From: a virus
Length of the DNA: 36,225 bases
Strand: one strand, 5' to 3'
Virus record (IMG/VR): IMGVR_UViG_3300017964_000039
Coordinates: 1 to 36,225 of that record
Part shown: positions 26,900 to 34,172 of the stretch, piece after piece
How positions within the stretch are numbered: position 1 is the stretch's first letter
How the letters are laid out: each line of letters begins with the position of its first letter
Made by a program: the position numbers and the translations under genes
Notes under the pieces: model-generated
Told to the model about the DNA's origin: nothing
The model's input: the letters and a program-made list of their open reading frames with translations, nothing else
The model's database searches: none

Positions 26900-29050
26900 A
26901 TGCCATATATTGTAAATTTTACAGATAGCGAAAACAAATCACCTATTACCGTTTTCGATAACACATCAAACCAAGATACGAGTTTGACGTTTCCAGGAAG
27001 AAACGTAGTTGGATATGGACAGATTATTGCTGAAAACTTTCTTTCTCTATTAGAAAACTTTGCAAGTCCGAATGCACCAGTCAATCCAACAGAAGGACAA
27101 CTTTGGTATGATACGACTAATAACGTTCTTCAGTTATGGGACAACACTAACTGGAAGGCAGCATCAAACATTCAAAAATCACCAACTGAGCCAAGTGTTG
27201 AAAATTCCAAGATAGGAGAACTTTGGGTTGATACTACCAATCAACAATTAAGAATCTTTACAGGAACAAGATGGTTGCTTGTTGGACCAAGTGAGAGTGC
27301 AATTGATGGTAAGAGATACGGTCCAGCAGTTGAAAGAATTACAGACAGCGATAACAACAATAAAAATGTTTTAATTTTTTACATTGCAGATACTCCTGTT
27401 ATTATTATTTCAAAAGATACATTTACACCGAAGATTGACATTACTGGTTTTGATATTATTAGAGCAGGACTTAATGTTGCGATTCCAGCCAACTCAGATG
27501 AAGAATTAGAATTTGCTTCAATCTTCCTTGGCGGGGAATTACCTAAGATGCTTGGTACCGCTGCAAATGCTGACGCATTAAACGTTGGTGGTGTTGAAGT
27601 TAGTGCAGGAAAATTTTTAAGAAGTGATACGATTAATACAACTGAATTTGGAATTAACGTTAGAAACAATGCAGGTATCACTGTAGGTATTGACGGTAAC
27701 TTCAATATTATTACAAGTAGCACGGCTGCAAAACTTTATAACTCGGCAGCAGGTAGTGCTCTTGATTTACAAATTAATAGAAACGGTGTTCCAAGCACAA
27801 TCCTAAGAGTTCTTGACAATAAGGTTGGTATTAACAAAACAACACCAGAAGAAGCACTTGACGTTGATGGTAATTTTGCGCTTTCAGGTAATTTGTTAAT
27901 TAACAACACTGATGAAGCAACAAATTTAAGTACGGGTTCTGCTGTATTCAAGGGCGGTATTTCCGTAACAAAAAATATTAGAATCGGAACAACGCTAAAT
28001 GTTGAAGGAACCGTAACTACTACAAATATTACCCCAGCAGGTAACGAATTATATGATCTTGGATCCACGTCAAGAAAATGGAATAACTTCTTTGCTAAAA
28101 AAATTATAGCAGATGAAATTGTTGGAACAATTAACGGTAGTATTACTGGTAATGCTAACACGGCAACAAACCTTAAAACAGTTTCGACTTTCCAGTTACA
28201 GGGAGATGTAGTTTCTAACTCTGTTAGATTTGATGGACAGGTTGATGGATCAACCAAATTATTTTCAACACAATTAACTGCAAACATCATTAAGGATAAA
28301 CCAGCACCATCGCCAAATAGATCAAAACTTGACGATTTTGTTTTAACATACAGGGCGTCGGCTGAAACTGGTGGATCCAGCGGATTATTAAAACAGACCC
28401 GAGATACGTTTGTCGGAGACCTTGGTATTCCTATAGGAGCAATTTTACCTTATTCAGGAACCACTGCTCCATATGGTTTCCTATTGTGTGATGGTGGTGA
28501 AGTTGAGATAGCAAAATTTCCTTTACTATATGATGTGATTGGAACGAACTACAATGGAACAGCAACACTTAATGGAACGGGAACATTTAGGGTTCCGGAC
28601 TTGAGAGGTAGATTTCCTCTTGGTAAACACAACATGGATAACAACATTGACGTTCCTACAGCAGCAGGTGGATTTACAGATAACGGAGGTGGTAACCCAT
28701 CACCGGCAAGGGTTGAAGGTACTGAAGCAACAACACTCGCAGCATCCAGTGGTTCAAGCACAACAAGCCTAACTCTTGGAAACGTTCCTGAACACTCTCA
28801 TAACATGCAGAATGAAGGCGAACAATTTTATGCTGTTAGGGTAACAACAGATCCTGCAGAAGGAATACAGATTTCAAACAATGGACCAACAGCCGCTGGT
28901 GAGGCAGTTTATCTCCCAGATTCCGGACCTGTTAAAAAGCCAAGCGTAGATTTTACATTGGGTGCACCTTTTGGTATCATGAACCCATTCTTAACATTAA
29001 ATTATATTATTAGATCTGGACCACCAGCATTTACAACAGTAGGATCATAA
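26900..29050 (+). CDS. Fibre-like structural protein 1 with tail-collar domain (gp12-like tip)
   Basis: A 716-residue protein. Residues 1-130 are the shared N-terminal domain of this cluster (NVVGYGQIIAENFLSLLENF, EGQLWYDTTNN, GELWVDTTNQQLRIF). The middle has fibre motifs such as YDLGSTSRKWNNFFAKK and GSITGNANTATNL. Residues about 508-574 form a phage tail-collar domain (IPIGAILPYSGTTAPYGFLL, then FRVPDLRGRFPLG). Beyond it lies an HSH motif (H632, H634) like the metal-binding HxH of T4 gp12, and the C-terminus contains NPFLTLNYIIRS, usual for collar proteins. It is probably a short fibre that contacts the cell surface. GAGGGG (26888-26893) is a good ribosome-binding site. Confidence 0.82.
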   Translation: MPYIVNFTDSENKSPITVFDNTSNQDTSLTFPGRNVVGYGQIIAENFLSLLENFASPNAPVNPTEGQLWYDTTNNVLQLWDNTNWKAASNIQKSPTEPSVENSKIGELWVDTTNQQLRIFTGTRWLLVGPSESAIDGKRYGPAVERITDSDNNNKNVLIFYIADTPVIIISKDTFTPKIDITGFDIIRAGLNVAIPANSDEELEFASIFLGGELPKMLGTAANADALNVGGVEVSAGKFLRSDTINTTEFGINVRNNAGITVGIDGNFNIITSSTAAKLYNSAAGSALDLQINRNGVPSTILRVLDNKVGINKTTPEEALDVDGNFALSGNLLINNTDEATNLSTGSAVFKGGISVTKNIRIGTTLNVEGTVTTTNITPAGNELYDLGSTSRKWNNFFAKKIIADEIVGTINGSITGNANTATNLKTVSTFQLQGDVVSNSVRFDGQVDGSTKLFSTQLTANIIKDKPAPSPNRSKLDDFVLTYRASAETGGSSGLLKQTRDTFVGDLGIPIGAILPYSGTTAPYGFLLCDGGEVEIAKFPLLYDVIGTNYNGTATLNGTGTFRVPDLRGRFPLGKHNMDNNIDVPTAAGGFTDNGGGNPSPARVEGTEATTLAASSGSSTTSLTLGNVPEHSHNMQNEGEQFYAVRVTTDPAEGIQISNNGPTAAGEAVYLPDSGPVKKPSVDFTLGAPFGIMNPFLTLNYIIRSGPPAFTTVGS

Positions 29051-29051
29051 G

Positions 29052-30923
29052 ATGGCATATCAGATAAACAAAACAGATGGAACAGTAGTAGCAACGGTCG
29101 CTGACGGTCAGGTTGATAATATTTCAACTGATATTACTCTTATAGGTAAAAACTATAGTGGGTTTGGCGAAGCACTTAACGAAAATTTTGTAAAACTACT
29201 TGAAAATTTTTCAAGCACCAGCCGTCCTGAACATCCTATCAAAGGCCAGATATGGTTTGATGCTACTGAAAACAAATTAAAAGTATACAGCGGAACGGCT
29301 TTTGTTCCTGTTAGTTCAGCAACCATATCAAGCACACAGCCAAGCACACTTGGTGTTGGCGATCTTTGGTTTAATGATGTTGCCAAGCAGTTATATTTCT
29401 TCGATGGAACAAATACTATTCTACTTGGACCTGCTTATTCAGAATCACAGTCATTGAGTGGTTTAAGAGTATCAAGCATACTTGATACATTGAACCAAAC
29501 ACGTGTTATCACGAGTTTATACAACAATGGAATACTGTTAGGAATATTTGCAAAAGATTCATTTACTCCTAAGAATGCTATTGAAGGATTCAGTGGGGAT
29601 ATCATTCCAGGATTTAATCAGGGAACTCTATCAGGATTAAAATTTAACGTAACAACAACCAATTCAGAAAAACTTGGTAACGTAACGGCAATTACATATG
29701 CAAGAAAAGACACATCAAACTCATTCGAAGGACAGATAAGAGTTAATTCGGATCTTGGTATAGTATTTGGTGCGGGTGACCAAGGAAACTTCACTGTTGA
29801 TGGTGCTGGTAACGTAACATTTTCAAACTCTGCTTCCGATAAGAAACTTACACTTAACGTGAGAAAGGGTATTGCACAGGAAGATGCAATAATTATTAAT
29901 TCAGATTCAAGAAGAGTTGATGTTTATCCAGGATACAGCGATAGTGAATTAACAGTTGGTGGTGATGTTACAGTGGAAGGTGTCGTAACCATCAAGGGCA
30001 ATCTTGTTATTAACGACGGCGATGTATTGGTTCAGAGAGAAACTTCACTTGAAATTGAAAACAAATATTTAATAATGGCCCAACAGGGAGATAGTGCTTC
30101 CAACAAAGATGAACTTGCTGACGGTGGTGGTATAATTCTAAAGGGTGCAACGGATCACGTGCTTTTATGGAGCCAGAATGGCTTCCCCGCTTCACCAGAA
30201 TATCCGGCACTTGCCGCAGGAGCATGGACCAGTTCGGAACACGTTAACCTTGCTTCAGGCAAAGCATTCAAGATTAACGGAGTAACCGTTCTTGACGGAA
30301 CATCATTGGGTACGGGAATTACGAGCATTCCGGGTGTTACGTCCTTTGGTACGCAGAACGTTATCAACATTGGACCAGGAGCACCACCGGTTGCTGAGAT
30401 GAGATTGCAAAATCATAGAATTTCCACTCTAAGCAGTAACTATGACATAGAATTAGAACCAAACGGAACTGGAAATATCTCATTAATAGGATCACCCAAG
30501 ATAACTGGCATGGCAGATCCTACATCCGCACAGGATGCTGCTACCAAGGAATACGTTGATGATGTCGCTGAATCAAGAAGCCTTGCATTTTCAATGGACT
30601 TAACTGACGGTAAACCAAACAGTTACATTGCGGGAACGGTTCTTGCTGCATTGGCACCCGTTGCTGAATATAGAAATGGTACCATTGCAAGAATTTTATG
30701 TACGCAGTTGTCAAACTCAACTACGAGTCTTGACATTGATCCTCTGTTAAGTCAGAGTACGGCAGAATTTAACACTCCATCGGGAACAGCATATGCGGTA
30801 ACTGATGTTGCGTCAGCGGTTGCAACCGTTAGCGCACCAAGCATTACAACAACAAGAATTATCAAGACATTCCAGTTACTTGCTGGTGCTTGGACATATG
30901 TATCAGAAACGGTGTTACCATAA
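29052..30923 (+). CDS. Fibre-like structural protein 2
   Basis: A 623-residue protein beginning with the shared N-terminal domain (KNYSGFGEALNENFVKLLEN, KGQIWFDATENKLKVY, GDLWFNDVAKQLYFF). The middle resembles phage long-fibre bodies: GDVTVEGVVTIKGNLVINDG, KYLIMAQQG and then KITGMADPTSAQDAATKEYV, a motif frequent in tail fibres. The C-terminal 110 residues (from about 515) have no motif I recognise and end in RIIKTFQLLAGAWTYVSETV; they may form the tip. It starts one base after the previous stop. No chaperone-type or catalytic C-terminal domain is visible. Likely a virion fibre or tail-surface protein; the receptor is unknown. Confidence 0.75.
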   Translation: MAYQINKTDGTVVATVADGQVDNISTDITLIGKNYSGFGEALNENFVKLLENFSSTSRPEHPIKGQIWFDATENKLKVYSGTAFVPVSSATISSTQPSTLGVGDLWFNDVAKQLYFFDGTNTILLGPAYSESQSLSGLRVSSILDTLNQTRVITSLYNNGILLGIFAKDSFTPKNAIEGFSGDIIPGFNQGTLSGLKFNVTTTNSEKLGNVTAITYARKDTSNSFEGQIRVNSDLGIVFGAGDQGNFTVDGAGNVTFSNSASDKKLTLNVRKGIAQEDAIIINSDSRRVDVYPGYSDSELTVGGDVTVEGVVTIKGNLVINDGDVLVQRETSLEIENKYLIMAQQGDSASNKDELADGGGIILKGATDHVLLWSQNGFPASPEYPALAAGAWTSSEHVNLASGKAFKINGVTVLDGTSLGTGITSIPGVTSFGTQNVINIGPGAPPVAEMRLQNHRISTLSSNYDIELEPNGTGNISLIGSPKITGMADPTSAQDAATKEYVDDVAESRSLAFSMDLTDGKPNSYIAGTVLAALAPVAEYRNGTIARILCTQLSNSTTSLDIDPLLSQSTAEFNTPSGTAYAVTDVASAVATVSAPSITTTRIIKTFQLLAGAWTYVSETVLP

Positions 30924-30934
30924 GGAGTAAGGAG
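30922..30934 (+). promoter_or_regulatory. Doubled ribosome-binding site before fibre protein 3
   Basis: AAGGAG occurs twice, at 30922-30927 (overlapping the previous stop codon) and 30929-30934. The second is nine bases before the ATG at 30944. Two consecutive strong sites are unusual in this window and may raise translation of the following gene, or be the remnant of a small insertion. Confidence 0.55.
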
Positions 30935-30943
30935 CGATAATAG

Positions 30944-33199
30944 ATGGCATACGTAATTAACAAGAGCGATGGAACAGCACTTTTAACATTAGAAGATGCT
31001 ACCGTGGATAATTCAACAAGCATCACGCTTGTTGGAAGAAATTATATTGGCTACGGTGAAGCACAGAACGAAAACTTCTTATTCCTTCTTGAAAATTTTG
31101 CCAACACCTCCGCTCCAGCCAGACCAATAGCGGGGCAGTTATGGTTTGACACCACAAACAGAACCGTAAATGTTTATGATGGAGACAAATGGGTTGAAGC
31201 AGGTGCTGCTGCACTTTCAGCAACTCCACCACCGGCACCACCACTTGGTGCTTTTTGGTTAAAAACACCCTATAACACACTGCACGTTTGGAACGGAACT
31301 GATTGGGGACTGATAGGTCCTGAGGTAGCAGAAGGATTTGGTCTAACAAGGGCAAGAAGCACAACACTGCTGGATGACGTCAACACCCAACATCCGGTGA
31401 TCATACTCACGGTGAATGGAACGGAGATTGGTATAATTTCCAATACTGCGTTTACCATAAACAGTTCCAATGCAATTTCTGGTTTTGGCACCTTGCAGGC
31501 CGGCCTAACAATGAGCACCGCACACACGTTTGCGGGAGAATTGTCTGGAAACGCCACAACAGCAACAAGATTAAAAAATGTAAGATTAATAAATGGCATA
31601 TCCTTTAACGGAACGCAGGACATCACGATCAAATCATCGACCACGAATAAGTTGGAATCCGGAGATCACATAATTGGATCTGATTTTGATGGTGGAACTG
31701 CTGTAAGATGGGACATTGATGCAACTTCCAACAACACAGTTGGAAAGATAGTGGCAAGAGACAGTGCTGGAGATTTTAGTGCTGGCACCATCACTGCTGA
31801 TCTAATTGGCGATGTGACTGGAAACGTAACGGCAAGTTCGGGCATCAGCACATTTGATGAAGTACAAGCAACAAGATTCATAGGACAATCGTTGAGCGGT
31901 AATGCCGCAACGGCAACAAAATTGAGAAACACCGTCAACATCAACGGAGTGCAGTTTGATGGCAGCGTTGACATAACAGTTCCTGCTTCGGCAAGAACTC
32001 TAACGGACACGCACCTTGCAAACGCAGTGGTTACGTCAAATTTATCCACGGTTGGAACGCTTACGAGTTTGGCAGTAACGGGCAACGTTGTTGTTAACAG
32101 CAATCTCACAATTTCATCCGCGGGCGGAACACAATCAGAATTGTCCGCAACAAGGAATTTAATAATCACGGCCGATGATGGATCGGACACAACACAATTA
32201 AAGGTCATTGCTCCGGACGTTTCAGTTCTTGATGGCACTGGACCCAACGGTGCATTGGTTCCCGTAACAACGGGTGACGTGGATCTTGGTAAGACAACCA
32301 ACAAGTTTGATAATGTTCATGCTAACACGTTCATTGGTGATTTAACTGGAAACGCAGATACTGCCACGCTGGCAACAACCGCTACAAATATCGCGGGCGG
32401 AGCCGCAGGCTCTTTTGCTTACCAGACTGCGTCTGGCGCAACTTCGTTGCTTCCAGCGGGAACGGCAGGACAGGTCCTACACACATCAGGCACGGGCGGT
32501 GCACCTTATTGGGATGCTCCTTCGTTGCAGGCACACGAAATAGGAAACTATCTCGTTGGTAGTGATTATGATGGGTTGGGAGCAACAAGATGGGATGTTG
32601 ATGCAACATCGGCTAACACGGCTGACAAGGTTGTTGCAAGAGATAGTTCAGGAAACTTTGCGGCAGGAACAATCACTGCTAATTTAACCGGAAACGTAAC
32701 TGGTAATACCAACGGAACTCACACTGGTGCAGTTGTTGGTAATGTTACAGGTAATGTAGTTGGAGATTTGACCGGAACAGCAACAAACGCAACAAATGCT
32801 GTATACAGTACAACAAGATCTGCAGGAACAAGCGATACAACAATTGCAACAACAGAGTTTGTAACTAATGCTATTGCAAATTCAAGACCAAGAACAATGA
32901 CAGTGTCTGGTCCAGTTCCTAATACTTCAAGTCCGGATACTCAGTATATTGATTTAATACAGGCTTATCTACCTGCGAACACAGTTTCCAGTGGAGCAGA
33001 ATTTACGTTAGTTGTTCAAGCATTATCAGCAACATCATCTTCTTCATTTAGTGCAGCAAGATGGATTTTAGCATACAGATGGGCAACGGCATCGGTAACT
33101 ACAAGTACAAATTTATTATTATCAAGCAGTGCTTACAAGTTAATTTACAGATCCAATGGATCAACTTGGTCATATAACAGATATGGTGGTGCTGTGTAA
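30944..33199 (+). CDS. Fibre-like structural protein 3 with internal duplication
   Basis: A 751-residue protein. The shared N-terminal domain is clear (RNYIGYGEAQNENFLFLLEN, AGQLWFDTTNRTVNVYDG). The body has repeated fibre motifs: NGISFNGTQDITI and NGVQFDGSVDITV, GDLTGNADTATLATTATN, and a Gly/Asn/Val/Thr stretch GNVTGNTNGTHTGAVVGNVT. A unit of about 55 residues occurs twice, near 241 (GSDFDGGTAVRWDIDATSNN) and near 537 (GSDYDGLGATRWDVDATSAN). The C-terminal 100 residues follow the common DTTIATTEFVTNAI motif and may be the receptor-binding tip. Codons in roughly 31080-32500 are visibly richer in G and C than the last 500 bases. The stop overlaps the oxygenase start (TAATG). Confidence 0.78.
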   Translation: MAYVINKSDGTALLTLEDATVDNSTSITLVGRNYIGYGEAQNENFLFLLENFANTSAPARPIAGQLWFDTTNRTVNVYDGDKWVEAGAAALSATPPPAPPLGAFWLKTPYNTLHVWNGTDWGLIGPEVAEGFGLTRARSTTLLDDVNTQHPVIILTVNGTEIGIISNTAFTINSSNAISGFGTLQAGLTMSTAHTFAGELSGNATTATRLKNVRLINGISFNGTQDITIKSSTTNKLESGDHIIGSDFDGGTAVRWDIDATSNNTVGKIVARDSAGDFSAGTITADLIGDVTGNVTASSGISTFDEVQATRFIGQSLSGNAATATKLRNTVNINGVQFDGSVDITVPASARTLTDTHLANAVVTSNLSTVGTLTSLAVTGNVVVNSNLTISSAGGTQSELSATRNLIITADDGSDTTQLKVIAPDVSVLDGTGPNGALVPVTTGDVDLGKTTNKFDNVHANTFIGDLTGNADTATLATTATNIAGGAAGSFAYQTASGATSLLPAGTAGQVLHTSGTGGAPYWDAPSLQAHEIGNYLVGSDYDGLGATRWDVDATSANTADKVVARDSSGNFAAGTITANLTGNVTGNTNGTHTGAVVGNVTGNVVGDLTGTATNATNAVYSTTRSAGTSDTTIATTEFVTNAIANSRPRTMTVSGPVPNTSSPDTQYIDLIQAYLPANTVSSGAEFTLVVQALSATSSSSFSAARWILAYRWATASVTTSTNLLLSSSAYKLIYRSNGSTWSYNRYGGAV
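31666..31830 (+). repeat. Internal duplication, copy 1 (fibre protein 3)
   Basis: Codes for GSDFDGGTAVRWDIDATSNN, then KIVARDSAGDFSAGTITADL and a GDVTGNV tail. The partner copy is at about 32545-32705. Protein identity is high while the DNA has drifted at many third positions, so the duplication is not recent or the copies come from different sources. Confidence 0.7.
32545..32705 (+). repeat. Internal duplication, copy 2 (fibre protein 3)
   Basis: Codes for GSDYDGLGATRWDVDATSAN, then KVVARDSSGNFAAGTITANL and a GNVTGN tail, parallel to copy 1. It lies just before the change to a more AT-rich C-terminal section of the same gene. Confidence 0.7.
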
Positions 33200-33696
33200 T
33201 GATAAAGGTATCTTTGATACCTAATTATATAAACAATGTTGACCAAATAATTGGGTTGGCAGAAAAATACCAGGACAAATTTTTTGTTCGGGCGCCAGGG
33301 GAAGAGTTTAATTTTGTAACTGCCTATGGTGATAGTAGTTTAAAGAGCATGTTTCGTTGGAACATGCCAGAGGATTTGAAGGAATTGATTTACGAATCAC
33401 TTCCTGAGGAAGATAGATCCTGCGATGGTTTCTGCATAAACAGATACGATCCAGGAGACTACTTGAAGAAGCACAGAGATAGTGCTGGAGGGTATTGGAA
33501 ATTTAAACTGATATTCCTTAGAGCAGATGCTCCGCACTTTAAGTGGTATGATGAGGATGGAGAAGGATATTTGGTGGATGAAGAACCCGGAATGCACATT
33601 GACATGCCAGTTAATCTTCCACACGAAGTAACACAAATAGGAGAAAACGAAAGACCTAAATATAGTCTTGCGTTAAGTTGGGGTAGAATAAAATGA
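33199..33696 (+). CDS. Predicted 2OG-Fe(II) oxygenase in the fibre cluster
   Basis: A 165-residue protein with the signature of 2-oxoglutarate/Fe(II)-dependent dioxygenases of the prolyl-4-hydroxylase-like kind. The iron ligands would be H92 and D94 (KKHRDSAGG) and H142 (NLPHEVTQ), with R152 ten residues later positioned to bind 2-oxoglutarate. Beta strands GFCINRYDPGDYLKKH and KFKLIFL precede and follow the HxD as in the family. The enzyme would hydroxylate a protein, nucleotide or small molecule; the substrate cannot be read from the sequence. It overlaps the fibre-3 stop by one base and the next gene by four (ATGA), so it is co-translated with tail genes. A role in modifying fibre proteins is a guess from position. 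Confidence 0.8.
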   Translation: MIKVSLIPNYINNVDQIIGLAEKYQDKFFVRAPGEEFNFVTAYGDSSLKSMFRWNMPEDLKELIYESLPEEDRSCDGFCINRYDPGDYLKKHRDSAGGYWKFKLIFLRADAPHFKWYDEDGEGYLVDEEPGMHIDMPVNLPHEVTQIGENERPKYSLALSWGRIK

Positions 33697-34136
33697 CAAA
33701 AATGTTATTAGTTTTTAATACTGATGGAAGCAGTGTAATTTCTGCTCAGGAATATGATGCTGAATTTGAAGCAGGATTAATTTCTGGAAATGTTAAACAC
33801 AAGGTGTTAGAATACGACAACCAGAATGAATATTACTGGGGTAATTACGACACGGGTTCTATTAGATCCCTAAATGATTATCCTATCATGGAAGAGTTAG
33901 CACTTGATGAACTCGTTAACAAGACGATACTTAACAAGTATTCAATTCACAAGCAGTTAAACATCATTTCCGAGTGCATGGAGCAAGCAGGAATACCTTT
34001 AACAGAAGATTTTCAGGCTATGAGGGCGTTTATTAAGGAAAAAACTACTAACCACAGTAGTGCTATTCAAACCTATAAAAACAACCCCGATACGTACAGT
34101 TTTGTGCCAAAACCTGAGACACCTGCAGAGGACTAA
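33693..34136 (+). CDS. Small fibre-cluster protein of unknown function, possible assembly factor
   Basis: A 147-residue acidic protein, not recognised with confidence. The N-terminal part (about 1-60) is beta-rich, with an aromatic stretch (NEYYWGNYDTG). The C-terminal part (about 70-130) is helical with NKYSIHKQLNIISECMEQAG and AMRAFIKEKTTNHSSAIQTY, a pattern reminiscent of small proteins coded beside phage tail fibres, some of which are fibre-assembly chaperones. The tail PKPETPAED looks disordered. The start overlaps the oxygenase stop in an ATGA, pointing to tight co-expression. It could be a partner of the oxygenase or a chaperone for the flanking fibres; neither is shown. Confidence 0.6.
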   Translation: MTKMLLVFNTDGSSVISAQEYDAEFEAGLISGNVKHKVLEYDNQNEYYWGNYDTGSIRSLNDYPIMEELALDELVNKTILNKYSIHKQLNIISECMEQAGIPLTEDFQAMRAFIKEKTTNHSSAIQTYKNNPDTYSFVPKPETPAED

Positions 34137-34139
34137 TTT

Positions 34140-34149
34140 TGGTAAATAT
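34140..34149 (+). promoter_or_regulatory. Candidate late promoter before fibre protein 4
   Basis: TGGTAAATAT in the 36-base gap between genes, 23 bases before the ATG at 34173. It is identical to 8786-8795 upstream of gp6. It shares the TAAATA core of T4 late promoters. An AGGA (about 34160) provides a ribosome-binding site. Support is positional and by recurrence only. Confidence 0.35.
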
Positions 34150-34172
34150 AACAGTAATATAGGAAAAAATAC

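Noticed and set aside
27736-28290. Minus-strand open frame of 184 codons opposite fibre protein 1
   Set aside because: Same signature of a codon-bias shadow; the plus strand carries clear shared-domain and fibre motifs here.
31666-32304. Minus-strand open frame of 212 codons opposite fibre protein 3
   Set aside because: It is antisense to a convincing fibre repeat region, is dominated by Val, Ser, Pro, Thr and Leu as expected from reading Gly/Asn/Thr codons backwards, and has no recognised domain or ribosome-binding site.
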